Part shown: positions 42,715 to 50,372 of the stretch, one piece after another
Position numbering within the stretch: position 1 is the stretch's first letter
Layout: each line of letters opens with the position of its first letter
NCBI RefSeq assembly: GCF_947486615.1
Contig: NZ_CANKUD010000003.1
Coordinates: 372,001-436,000, forward strand
DNA length: 64,000 nt
Source of the DNA: an uncultured Modestobacter sp.
Lineage (GTDB): Bacteria > Actinomycetota > Actinomycetes > Mycobacteriales > Geodermatophilaceae
Reading direction: 5' to 3'
Program-made: the position numbers and the translations under genes
Notes under the pieces: generated by a model
What the model was told of the DNA's origin: nothing
The model's database searches: none
The model's input: the letters and a program-made list of their open reading frames with translations, nothing else

Positions 42715-43515
42715 GTGCGCCTGGCCACCTGGAACGTGAACTCCATCCGCAGTCGAGTGGACCGGGTCGAGGCCTGGCTGCAGCGCAGCGACGTCGACGT
42801 CCTGGCGCTGCAGGAGACCAAGTGCAAGGACGAGCAGTTCCCCGAGGACCGGTTCCGGGCGCTGGGCTACGAGGTCGCGCACGTCGGCCACTCGCAGTGG
42901 AACGGGGTGGCGCTGCTGTCCCGGGTGGGCCTGACCGACGTCGAGGTGGGCTTCCCGGGCATGCCGTCGTGGGCCAAGGAGGGCGCCGAGCCGGTCGCGG
43001 AGGCCCGCGCGCTGGGCGCGACCTGCGGCGGCGTGCGGGTGTGGAGCCTGTACGTGCCCAACGGCCGCACCCTCACCGATCCGCACCTGCAGTACAAGCT
43101 GGAGTGGCTGGAGGCGCTGCGGGTGCACGCCGGCGGCTGGCTCACCGCGGACGCCGAGGCGCAGGTGGCCCTGGTCGGCGACTGGAACATCGCCCCCCAG
43201 GACGACGACGTCTGGGACATCTCGGTGTTCAGCCACTCCACGCACGTCTCCGAGCCCGAGCGCGCGGCGTTCCGCGGTGTGGTCGAGGCGGGGTTCACCG
43301 ACGTCGTCCGGCCGTACACGCCGGGCCCGGGCGTCTACACGTACTGGGACTACACGCAGCTGCGCTTCCCCCGCCGCGAGGGCATGCGGATCGACTTCGT
43401 GCTCGGCTCCCCCGCGCTGGCCCGGCGGGTCTCCGACGCCCGGATCGACCGCGAGGAGCGCAAGGGCAAGGGCGCCAGCGACCACGCCCCGGTGATCGTC
43501 GACCTGGCCGACTGA
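42715..43515 (+). CDS. xthA: Exodeoxyribonuclease III (AP endonuclease)
   Basis: 266 aa from GTG 42715; the track start (42652) precedes the likely promoter. Full EEP-nuclease motif set: 'RLATWNVNSIRSRV', 'LALQETKCKDEQFP' (metal-binding Glu), 'SLYVPNGR', 'LVGDWNIAP', 'FTDVVRPYTPGPGVYTYWDY' and 'RIDFVLGS' with 'ASDHAPVIVDL' (catalytic Asp-His). It cuts DNA at abasic sites and trims 3' ends in base-excision repair. A hairpin spanning its stop separates it from the convergent VOC gene. Confidence 0.93.
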   Translation: MRLATWNVNSIRSRVDRVEAWLQRSDVDVLALQETKCKDEQFPEDRFRALGYEVAHVGHSQWNGVALLSRVGLTDVEVGFPGMPSWAKEGAEPVAEARALGATCGGVRVWSLYVPNGRTLTDPHLQYKLEWLEALRVHAGGWLTADAEAQVALVGDWNIAPQDDDVWDISVFSHSTHVSEPERAAFRGVVEAGFTDVVRPYTPGPGVYTYWDYTQLRFPRREGMRIDFVLGSPALARRVSDARIDREERKGKGASDHAPVIVDLAD

Positions 43516-43529
43516 CCCAGCTCAGTCGG
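43508..43529. terminator. Hairpin spanning the stop codons of xthA and the VOC gene
   Basis: CCGACTGA-CCCAGC-TCAGTCGG: a perfect 8-bp stem whose arms contain the TGA of xthA and, on the other strand, the TGA of the convergent gene. Confidence 0.6.
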
Positions 43530-43905
43530 CGTCCGGTGCCGAGACCAGGTGCACGATGCCGGCCGGGCTGCTGATCCAGTAGGCCGCCGTGGTGCCCAGC
43601 GGCTCGATCTCGTCACAGCGGGCCACCGCGTGGGCGGCCAGGTGCTCGGCCGCGGCCGCGGTGTCGTCGGTCGTCACCTGGAGCCACAGCTCTGCCTGGC
43701 TCATGCCCGGGACGCGGTCGATCCACAGCCGGTTGGCGCCGAACTCGAAGCCGACGGACTCCGGGCCGCTGTCGAACGGGTTGTCCAGCTCGCGCAGCCC
43801 GAGGGTGTCCCGGTAGAAGCGGACGGTCGCCTCCCACTGGTGGGGCGGCACCTTCATGGCGATGTTGCGGCCCCCGGCGAAGTCCGGGCCTGCTGTCGTG
43901 CTCAT
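43522..43905 (-). CDS. VOC-superfamily (glyoxalase/bleomycin-resistance-like) protein
   Basis: 127 aa from ATG 43905 (track start 44253 overruns the intergenic region). Pattern of a single VOC domain: 'GRNIAMKVPPHQWEATVRFYRDTLGLRELD', 'SVGFEFGANRLWIDRVPG' and a C-terminal 'AAYWISSPAGIVHLVSAP'. These small metalloproteins act as lyases, dioxygenases or binding proteins; a function cannot be assigned. It is divergent from the DUF222/HNH gene. Confidence 0.8.
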   Translation of the reverse strand: MSTTAGPDFAGGRNIAMKVPPHQWEATVRFYRDTLGLRELDNPFDSGPESVGFEFGANRLWIDRVPGMSQAELWLQVTTDDTAAAAEHLAAHAVARCDEIEPLGTTAAYWISSPAGIVHLVSAPDAD

Positions 43906-43993
43906 GACGCCCCTCTCGTCCGTCCGTGGCGTCATCCTGGCCGACTCCACTGGGCGATCCCAGACGGTGCCGCCGCCGGCGGCGTGGTCGTGG

Positions 43994-44009
43994 CGGTTCC
44001 GCGGAACCG
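43994..44009. repeat. 16-bp perfect palindrome, copy 1 (upstream of HNH gene)
   Basis: CGGTTCCGCGGAACCG, 53 bp before the HNH start. An identical copy occurs at 45452-45467, inside the 3' part of the same gene. Confidence 0.7.
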
Positions 44010-44049
44010 TCGTGCACGGCTGACCAGCGGTTCTGTCAGTGCTCTCGTC

Positions 44050-44070
44050 TAGGTTCGAACACATGATCGA
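44050..44070 (+). promoter_or_regulatory. SOS (LexA) box and -10 box over the HNH gene start
   Basis: TAGGTT (44050-44055) is a -10 box 7 bp before ATG 44063. TCGAACACATGATCGA (44055-44070) matches the actinobacterial LexA site TCGAAC-N4-GTTCGA with one mismatch and contains the start codon. Confidence 0.75.
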
Positions 44071-45610
44071 TGCGCTGGTCACTCCCCCGCCGCTGTCCGT
44101 CGTCGCTGACGCCACCGAACAGGTCGAGCCGCTCGAGTCGCTCGGCGATCGGATCCGCGCCGGAGCCGTGCAGCTGGCCGCGGCGACGGCGGCCTGGTTG
44201 CGACTGGTCGCCGAGTTCGACGAGCGGGAGGGCTGGCGGGGGATCGGCATCACCTCGTGCGCGCACTGGCTGGCCTGGAAGTGCGCGCTGACGCCGGGAA
44301 CGGCCCGGCAGCACGTCCGGGTGGCGCGGGCGCTGCGTGAGCTGCCACTGATCAGCGCCGCCTTCTCCGCCGGCGAGCTCTCCTACTCGAAGGTGCGCGC
44401 ACTGACCCGGGTCGCCGAGCCGGGCACCGAGGCCGAGCTCGTCGAGTTCGCCCGGCACGCCACCGCCTCCCAGGTCGAGCGCACCGTGCGCGCTTGGCGC
44501 CGGGCCGATGACGTCGACGCGGGCCGGGTGGCCGACCGGCGCCGGTTCTCCTGGTGGATCGAGGACGACGGGATGATCTCGGTCCAGGTCCGGATGGAGG
44601 CCGAGCACGGCGCCGAGTTCCTCGCGGCGATCGAGTCCCTCGCCGAACGGGACGCCCGCCGGGACCGAGCTGCCCGTGCCAAGGCGCGGGCCGTCGAGGC
44701 CGACGGGCCACGGCCGGCCATGGCGGCCGGGGTGAGCGCCGAAGCCGGCGCCGGAGTCCCGACCGGAGCCCACGCCGGACCCGGGGTCCCGACTGCCGCC
44801 GACCCGGCGGGCGGAACCGCCGCCGGCGGGGCGACGGCCATCGGTGACGTCGCTGCGGAGGACGGCAGTGCCGTCGACCCCACCGCAGCGGACACGGTCG
44901 AGCCGCTGGCCGTGACCACCGAACGCCGCTGCCGGGCGATGACGCTGCTGGCCGCGGCGGCGGCCGACGCCGACCGCCGGGCCGGAGACCCGCCGCGCCG
45001 CGAGGTGGTGGTGGTCGTGGACGCCGCAGTGCTCGCCGACGACGAGGCCGCGGGACGCGCCGCGCTGGAAGGCGGTCCTGCCCTCACCCCCGCCCAGGCC
45101 CGGCGGCTGGCGTGCGACGCGGCCGTCACCGCGATCGTCACCGACGGCCCCGAGGTGCTGGCCCAGGGCCGCTCACGGCGGTACGCCACCCGTGCCCAAC
45201 GCCGGGCACTGCTGCTCCGCGACGGCGGCTGCGCCCGGCCCGGGTGCGAGGAGACCCGGCCGGAGCGGCTGCACGCCCACCACCTGCGGCACTGGCTGCA
45301 CGGCGGCCGCACCGACGTCTCCAACCTGGTGCTGCTCTGCGACGTCGATCACGGGCTGGTCCACGACCACGACCTGGCGCTCAGCCGGCGCGGCGGCCGG
45401 CTGGTCGCCGTGGCCCCGGACGGCGGGCGGCCGTGGGAGGACACCGCGGAACGGTTCCGCGGAACCGCCGCCGAGGGGCTCACCGCCCTGCTCCCGCCCC
45501 CGCACCTCCTGCCCGCAGCACTGCCCTCCGACGGGGAGCGGATGGACCTGCGGCACGTCGTCTGGGCGCTGATGGCCCATCGCGATGTGGTGCGGCGCCG
45601 CGCCGCCTGA
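44063..45610 (+). CDS. DUF222 / HNH endonuclease-like protein (13E12 repeat family), SOS-linked
   Basis: 515 aa from ATG 44063. N-terminal DUF222 domain (about 25-210, 'ITSCAHWLAWKCALTPGTARQHVRVARALRELP' region), a 60-residue Ala/Gly/Pro/Thr linker, and a C-terminal HNH nuclease core: 'RDGGCARPGCEETRPERLHAHHLRHWLHGG' and 'NLVLLCDVDHGLVHD', with the His-Asn-His residues intact. These multicopy actinobacterial proteins are related to mycobacterial REP13E12 products; their function is unclear. The start codon sits inside a LexA box, so DNA damage probably induces it. Identical 16-bp palindromes lie before the gene and near its 3' end. The track's GTG 44039 precedes the promoter. Confidence 0.9.
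   Translation: MIDALVTPPPLSVVADATEQVEPLESLGDRIRAGAVQLAAATAAWLRLVAEFDEREGWRGIGITSCAHWLAWKCALTPGTARQHVRVARALRELPLISAAFSAGELSYSKVRALTRVAEPGTEAELVEFARHATASQVERTVRAWRRADDVDAGRVADRRRFSWWIEDDGMISVQVRMEAEHGAEFLAAIESLAERDARRDRAARAKARAVEADGPRPAMAAGVSAEAGAGVPTGAHAGPGVPTAADPAGGTAAGGATAIGDVAAEDGSAVDPTAADTVEPLAVTTERRCRAMTLLAAAAADADRRAGDPPRREVVVVVDAAVLADDEAAGRAALEGGPALTPAQARRLACDAAVTAIVTDGPEVLAQGRSRRYATRAQRRALLLRDGGCARPGCEETRPERLHAHHLRHWLHGGRTDVSNLVLLCDVDHGLVHDHDLALSRRGGRLVAVAPDGGRPWEDTAERFRGTAAEGLTALLPPPHLLPAALPSDGERMDLRHVVWALMAHRDVVRRRAA
45452..45467. repeat. 16-bp perfect palindrome, copy 2 (3' end of HNH gene)
   Basis: CGGTTCCGCGGAACCG, identical to 43994-44009, here coding for residues in 'ERFRGT'. 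Inter-copy distance is 1458 bp. Confidence 0.7.
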
Positions 45611-45648
45611 GCGGAAGCGCGACCCGCCCGGGCCCGTTGCAGGAGGGG

Positions 45649-45891
45649 ATGACCACCGCGCTCACCGCTCCGCCCGTCGCCCCGGTCCCTGTCCGCACCC
45701 CCAGACCGCTCGAGCTCCGCGCTGTCATCGGGGGCGGTGCTGCACCAGCCCGACCGGGATCGGGCCGGGCCAGACGGCCTCCAGCGCCTCCGCGGTCTCC
45801 TCGCGCAGCTCGGTGGCCGCGCCGACGGTGCACACCCGGATCGGGTCGTTCCCCGGCGCGGACTCCCGGACGTCGGCCACCACGACGGTGA
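45649..45891 (+). other. Doubtful small ORF with a strong ribosome site
   Basis: ATG 45649 is preceded by GCAGGAGGGG. The first 25 codons ('TTALTAPPVAPVPVRTPRPLEL') look gene-like, but after 45725 the ORF lies antisense to the PP2C gene and turns Arg/Pro-rich like a shadow. It could be the 5' stump of a lost gene. Low confidence. Confidence 0.2.
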
Positions 45892-46576
45892 TGTTGTCCG
45901 TGGGCGGGCCGGCCAGCGCGGCGTCCCGCAGCCGGGCGGCGGCCTCGGCGGGGGTGCCCGGCGCGGCGAGCAGGTCGCGCAGCACGTCGGGCGGGACGAC
46001 GTCGGACAGCCCGTCGGAGCAGACCATCAGCCGATCGCCGGGCCGGGCGTCCAGCCGGAGCACGTCGACGGCCGCCACGTCGTCGTCCGCGCCGTGCAGC
46101 GCCGCGTAGACCGCCGAGCGCTGCGGGTGCACCTTCGCCTCGGCCGGGGTGATCGAGCCGGCGTCGATCAGCGCCTGGACCAGGGTGTGGTCGGTGCTGA
46201 TCTGCTGCAGCTCGCCGTCGTGCAGCAGGTAGCCGCGGGAGTCGCCGATGTGCAGCAGCGCCAGCCCCTGGGCATCGGAGTGCACCGCGGTCATCGTCGT
46301 CGCCATGGTGCGCAGCCGCGGCCGCTCGGTGTAGGCGGCCCGGATCCGCTCGTTCGCGCTGGCCACCACCCGCACCGGGTCGTCGGCGCCGTCCCCGGTG
46401 CTGCCCGCGGCCAGCGGGGCCAGCCAGTTCGCCACCAGGGACGACGCCACAGCGCCACCGACGTTGCCGCCGACCCCGTCGGCGATGGCGATGAGCAGCG
46501 GCCCGGCGACCGCGGAGTCCTGGTTGTCCGGGCGCGGCCCACGGGTGGAGACGGCAGCACTGTCCAGCACGAGCAC
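45725..46576 (-). CDS. PP2C-family serine/threonine protein phosphatase
   Basis: 283 aa from GTG 46576, which follows AGGAGG at 8 nt. Metal-binding motifs: 'STRGPRPDNQDSAVAG', 'IAIADGVGGNVGGAVAS', 'LLHIGDSRGYLLHDGEL', 'LMVCSDGLSDVVPP' and 'PTDNITVVVAD'. It reverses Ser/Thr phosphorylation by Hanks-type kinases in the cytoplasm; no membrane anchor is seen. Unlike the two SpoIIE-type proteins in the window it lacks sensory domains. The huge track ORF extending it to 48163 is a shadow of the amidase and yaaA. Confidence 0.92.
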   Translation of the reverse strand: MLVLDSAAVSTRGPRPDNQDSAVAGPLLIAIADGVGGNVGGAVASSLVANWLAPLAAGSTGDGADDPVRVVASANERIRAAYTERPRLRTMATTMTAVHSDAQGLALLHIGDSRGYLLHDGELQQISTDHTLVQALIDAGSITPAEAKVHPQRSAVYAALHGADDDVAAVDVLRLDARPGDRLMVCSDGLSDVVPPDVLRDLLAAPGTPAEAAARLRDAALAGPPTDNITVVVADVRESAPGNDPIRVCTVGAATELREETAEALEAVWPGPIPVGLVQHRPR

Positions 46577-46718
46577 GTCTCTCACCTCCTCGACCAGCCC
46601 TGGCACCGCGAACGCAGCGTCGTCGAACGGTAGATCACGGCCCCGGCGGCCGCCCGCGAGCGGCGTCCGCGGGACCCCGAGCCTGCCAGCTCCCGTCTGC
46701 CGGACCGGCGACGACACG

Positions 46719-46724
46719 TAACCT
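46719..46724 (+). promoter_or_regulatory. -10 box of yaaA
   Basis: TAACCT, 8 bp before GTG 46733; leaderless arrangement. Confidence 0.5.
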
Positions 46725-46732
46725 CGGCCCCC

Positions 46733-47506
46733 GTGCTCGTGCTGCTGCCCCCGTCGGAGACCAAGCACCCCGGCGGGGACGGCGCCCCGCTGGACCTCAC
46801 CGCCCTGAGCAGCCCCGAGCTGAACCCGCTGCGCGAGCAACTGGTCCAGGCGGTCCTGGAGCTGGCCGGCGACGTCCCGGCTGCCCGGTCCGCGCTGGGC
46901 CTCTCCCCCGCCCAGGACGACGAGATCGCCCGCAACGCCGCGCTCCGGTCCAGCCCGACGATGCCGGCGATCGAGCGCTACACCGGCGTCCTCTACGACG
47001 CCCTGGACGTCCGCTCGCTGTCCCGCGCGCAGCGGCGGCGGGCCGATGGCCGGCTGGCGGTCGGCTCCGCGCTGTTCGGGCTGCTGCGCGCCGACGACGC
47101 CGTCCCGGCCTACCGCCTCTCCGCCGGCAGCTCGCTGCCGGGCCTGCCCACCCTGCGGTCGCTGTGGAAGCCGGTGCTGACCGACGTGCTCACCGGGATC
47201 GACGACCTGGTGGTGGACCTGCGGTCCGGCGCCTACGCCGACCTGGCGCCCGTCGCAGGGGCGGTCACCGTCTCCGTGCTCAGCGAACGGCCGGACGGCA
47301 CCCGCGCCGTGGTCAGCCACTTCAACAAGGCGCACAAGGGCCGGCTGGCGCGGTTGCTGGCCACCACCACCGGCGAGCCGGACTCCGTCGTCCGGCTGCG
47401 GGCACTGCTCCGCCGGGCGGGGTTGCACGTGGAACACGCAACCGACCGGAAGGCGCCCGGCACCGAGCTCACCCTGGTGGTCCCCGCCGCCGCCGTCACC
47501 CGCTGA
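46733..47506 (+). CDS. yaaA: YaaA/DUF328 peroxide-stress protein
   Basis: 257 aa. 'MLVLLPPSETKHPGGDGAPLD' and 'LSRAQRRRADGRLAVGSALFGLLRADDAVPAYRLSAGS' are diagnostic of the YaaA family, as is 'VVSHFNKAHKGRLARLL' (HFNKxxKG). In E. coli YaaA limits free iron and protects DNA during peroxide stress; the same role here is inference. The start follows a TAACCT box by 8 bp. The minus-strand copy of the 14-bp CACGTG element lies in its last 90 bp. Confidence 0.9.
   Translation: MLVLLPPSETKHPGGDGAPLDLTALSSPELNPLREQLVQAVLELAGDVPAARSALGLSPAQDDEIARNAALRSSPTMPAIERYTGVLYDALDVRSLSRAQRRRADGRLAVGSALFGLLRADDAVPAYRLSAGSSLPGLPTLRSLWKPVLTDVLTGIDDLVVDLRSGAYADLAPVAGAVTVSVLSERPDGTRAVVSHFNKAHKGRLARLLATTTGEPDSVVRLRALLRRAGLHVEHATDRKAPGTELTLVVPAAAVTR
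47422..47435 (-). promoter_or_regulatory. 14-bp element GTTCCACGTGCAAC, copy 2
   Basis: Reads GTTGCACGTGGAAC on the plus strand, the exact reverse complement of the other two copies. It is embedded in yaaA codons ('GLHVEH'), so it is unlikely to be a promoter element for an adjacent start. Confidence 0.5.
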
Positions 47507-47535
47507 GCTGAGTTCCTCAACGCTGAGAGACCCAG

Positions 47536-47541
47536 TACGGT
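47536..47541 (+). promoter_or_regulatory. -10 box of the amidase gene
   Basis: TACGGT, 7 bp before GTG 47549; leaderless arrangement. Confidence 0.5.
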
Positions 47542-47548
47542 CGCCGGG

Positions 47549-48970
47549 GTGACCAGCGCCGAGGACCTCTGCACCCGCCCGGCCACCGAGCTCGCGGCGA
47601 TGCTGCGGGCCCGCGAGGTCTCGGCCCGGGAGCTGCTGGACGCCCACCTGGCGCGGATCGACCGGCTGAACCCCGAGCTGAACGCCATCGTCACGCTCGA
47701 CCCGGAGGGCGCCCGCGCCGCCGCCGACGCCGCCGATGCGGCGCTGGCCGCCGGGGAGCCGGTCGGACCGCTGCACGGGCTGCCGGTCGCGCACAAGGAC
47801 ACCCACGCCACCGGCGGCATGCGCACCACCTGGGGCTCGCCGCTGCACGCCGAGACCGTGCCGGCGCGCGACGAGCTGGCCGTGGCCCGGCTGCGTGCCG
47901 CCGGGGCCATCCGGATCGGCAAGACGAACGTGCCGGAGTTCGCGGCCGGCTCGCACACCTTCAACACCCTCTTCGGCGCCACGCACAACCCCTACCGGCA
48001 CGGGCTGTCCGCCGGCGGCTCCTCCGGTGGGGCCGCAGCCGCGCTGGCCGCCGGGCTGGTGCCGCTCGCCGAGGGCAGCGACATGGGCGGCTCGCTGCGC
48101 AACCCGGCCGCGTTCTGCAACGTCGTGGGCCTGCGGCCCACCCCCGGCCGGGTGCCCACCCACCCGGCGGCGATCGGCTGGTCGCAGCTGTCGGTGCAGG
48201 GGCCGCTGGGCCGCACGGTCGCCGACGTGGCGCTCACCCTGTCCGCGCTGGCCGGGCCCGACCCCCGGGTACCGATCGCGCTGAGCGACCCGGGCGCCCC
48301 GTTCGCCGCCCCGCTGCCCACCGAGCTGCGGGACCTACGGGTCGCCTGGGCGCCCGACCTGGGCGGGCAGGTGCCGGTCGACCCGGCGATCACCGAGACG
48401 CTGACCGCCTCCCTCGGCGTCCTCACCGACCTGGGCGCCACCGTGGAGGAGGCCTGCCCGGACCTGCGCGGGGCCGACGAGGCGTTCGGCGTGCTGCGCG
48501 CCTGGCTGTTCGAGGCGAGCTTCGGCGACCTGGTCCGCCGCAACCCGGAGGCGGTCAAGGAGACGATCCGCTGGAACGCCGCCCGCGGCGCGGAGCTGAC
48601 CGGCGCGGACGTCGGCCGGGCGGAGGTGGCGCACACGAAGCTCTTCGAGCGGGTGGTGGCGTTCTTCGAGCGGTACGACGTGCTGCTGGCCCCCACCACC
48701 CAGGTGCTGCCCTTCCCGGTCGAGCAGGAGTACCCGACCGAGGTGGCCGGCGTGCCGCAGGAGGACTACCTGGGCTGGATGCGCTCCTGCACGCTGATCT
48801 CGGCGACCGGCTGCCCGGCGCTGTCGGTCCCCGGCGGGTTCACCGCCGACGGGCTGCCGGTGGGGCTGCAGATCGTGGGTCCGCCGCGCGCCGACCGCCG
48901 GGTGCTGGAGGTCGGGCACGCGTTGGAGCAGGCCACCGGCTTCGGCCGGCGTCGTCCCGACCTGGACTGA
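47549..48970 (+). CDS. Amidase-signature family amidase
   Basis: 473 aa, GTG start. The Ser-cisSer-Lys triad is visible: Lys in 'GLPVAHKDTHATGG', cis-Ser in 'GLSAGGSSGGAAAALAAG' and nucleophile Ser in 'AEGSDMGGSLRNPAAFCNVVGLRPT'. It hydrolyses a carboxamide to acid and ammonia; the substrate is unknown. It is not a GatA, as gatB/gatC are absent. One base separates its stop from that of the convergent PGPGW gene, where GACTGAGTCAGTC forms a small dyad. Confidence 0.9.
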   Translation: MTSAEDLCTRPATELAAMLRAREVSARELLDAHLARIDRLNPELNAIVTLDPEGARAAADAADAALAAGEPVGPLHGLPVAHKDTHATGGMRTTWGSPLHAETVPARDELAVARLRAAGAIRIGKTNVPEFAAGSHTFNTLFGATHNPYRHGLSAGGSSGGAAAALAAGLVPLAEGSDMGGSLRNPAAFCNVVGLRPTPGRVPTHPAAIGWSQLSVQGPLGRTVADVALTLSALAGPDPRVPIALSDPGAPFAAPLPTELRDLRVAWAPDLGGQVPVDPAITETLTASLGVLTDLGATVEEACPDLRGADEAFGVLRAWLFEASFGDLVRRNPEAVKETIRWNAARGAELTGADVGRAEVAHTKLFERVVAFFERYDVLLAPTTQVLPFPVEQEYPTEVAGVPQEDYLGWMRSCTLISATGCPALSVPGGFTADGLPVGLQIVGPPRADRRVLEVGHALEQATGFGRRRPDLD

Positions 48971-48971
48971 G

Positions 48972-49424
48972 TCAGTCGGCCTTCGGCCCGGCCACCCGGT
49001 AGGCGCCCCCGTCGCCGGGCGTGCCGGCGGGGCGGCGCGCCTTGGCGTCGACGACCTTCTCCTCGTGCCGGGCGAAGACCACGGTGCCGACCAGGAACAG
49101 CCCGGAGATGATCAGGACGACGGCGGTGACGGCGTTGACGAACGGCAGGTCCACGCCGATCAGCGCCAGCACCCCGAGCGCGACGAGCACCAGCGCCGCG
49201 AGCACCGCCCCGGCGGCGCGCAGCGGGCTCCTGCCGACCTCCTCCACGCCTTCCTGCGCCTTCTCCTTGGCGTAGTCCAGCGGCTTGGCCGCCCACGGGA
49301 ACCGGGTGGCCAGCACCGCCAGGCCGGCCGCGACGAGCACGAACCCCGGCCCGGGCAGGACGAGGAGGCAGATCCCGGCGAGGGTCAGCAGCCCCCCGAG
49401 GACGGCGATCACGACGGTCTTCAC
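48972..49424 (-). CDS. PGPGW-domain membrane protein
   Basis: 150 aa from GTG 49424 (track start 49814 runs into the next gene). Helices 'VVIAVLGGLLTLAGICLLVLPGPGFVLVAAGLAVLA' (with the PGPG motif), 'AAGAVLAALVLVALGVLALIG' and 'AVTAVVLIISGLFLVGTVVFA'. The family is a common actinobacterial membrane protein of unknown function. The C-terminal tail is hydrophilic. It is divergent from the DRGH nuclease. Confidence 0.75.
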   Translation of the reverse strand: MKTVVIAVLGGLLTLAGICLLVLPGPGFVLVAAGLAVLATRFPWAAKPLDYAKEKAQEGVEEVGRSPLRAAGAVLAALVLVALGVLALIGVDLPFVNAVTAVVLIISGLFLVGTVVFARHEEKVVDAKARRPAGTPGDGGAYRVAGPKAD

Positions 49425-49499
49425 GGATCCGTTGTGCCCCACTGATCGCCGGTCCACGCCAGCCGCGCGGAGTGTCGGACCCCCGCCCAGGATGGGGTC

Positions 49500-50363
49500 A
49501 TGACCGGACCAGCCCAGCCCACCGCCGCGGACCTCGCCGACCGGACGGGACTGGACGAGCAGCTGCTCGGCGTCCCCGTCCCGCTGCCGGCGCTGCGCGA
49601 CCCGCTGCCGGCCGTCCGGCTCGACTACACGCACTTCAGCGTGCTGCTGCGCACCGACCGCCGGCTGGCCGCGGTCGCCGGGGTGGGCATCGACGGCGCC
49701 CTGCTGCAGGACCGGCCACGGGCCGGCATCGACTGGCGGCTGGACCCGCGACTGCCCGCCGATCAGCAGACCGGGGAGGCCGTCTACGCCCGCAACGACC
49801 TCGACCGCGGGCACCTGGTGCGCCGGGCCGACGCGGTCTGGGGCGCCACCGACGCGGAGGCCCAGCGCGGCAACGAGGACACCTTCTTCCTGACCAACGC
49901 CGCGCCGCAGGCCGCCGCGTTCAACCAGGGCGCGGAGCTCTGGCTCGGTCTCGAGGACCTCCTGCTGGCCAACGCGGAGACCGGCGAACGCCGGCTGGTG
50001 GTCTTCACCGGCCCGGTGCTCGACCCCGCCGACCCGGTCTACCGCGGCGTCCAGCTGCCGCTGCGGTTCTGGAAGGTGGCGGCCTTCCTCGACGGCGGCG
50101 GGCTCGGCGCCACCGGTTACCTGCTGGACCAGACCCAGCTGATCGGCCGGCTGCCCGCGCGCGCCGCCGCCTCCCCTCCCCCGCCCGGCGCCTTCCGCAC
50201 CTTCGGCGTCCCGATCGCCGACCTCGCCGCGCTCACCGGCCTGGACCTGGACCAGCTGGCCGTCGCCGACCGGCTGCCCACCGTGGTCGGGCAGCCGGCC
50301 GGCGACCCCGGCGTGCCGGCCGGCTGGGTGCCGTTGACCTCACCCGACCAGGTGCGCCGTTGA
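49500..50363 (+). CDS. DNA/RNA non-specific endonuclease (NUC, beta-beta-alpha-metal)
   Basis: 287 aa, ATG start; CAGGAT 7 bp upstream could be a -10 box. 'YARNDLDRGHLVRRADAVWG' carries the DRGH catalytic histidine of the NUC family, and 'RGNEDTFFLTNAAPQAAAFNQG' the metal-binding asparagine. No signal peptide is seen, which is odd because most relatives are secreted; it may be cytosolic or use another export route. It converges on the glutamate dehydrogenase gene with 9 bp between stops. Confidence 0.88.
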   Translation: MTGPAQPTAADLADRTGLDEQLLGVPVPLPALRDPLPAVRLDYTHFSVLLRTDRRLAAVAGVGIDGALLQDRPRAGIDWRLDPRLPADQQTGEAVYARNDLDRGHLVRRADAVWGATDAEAQRGNEDTFFLTNAAPQAAAFNQGAELWLGLEDLLLANAETGERRLVVFTGPVLDPADPVYRGVQLPLRFWKVAAFLDGGGLGATGYLLDQTQLIGRLPARAAASPPPPGAFRTFGVPIADLAALTGLDLDQLAVADRLPTVVGQPAGDPGVPAGWVPLTSPDQVRR

Positions 50364-50372
50364 CCGTTCGGT

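Noticed and set aside
44063-45610. HNH gene as part of a group II intron, intein or restriction system
   Set aside because: DUF222 N-terminal domain and SOS box place it in the 13E12 family; no intron structure, split host gene or methylase was seen.
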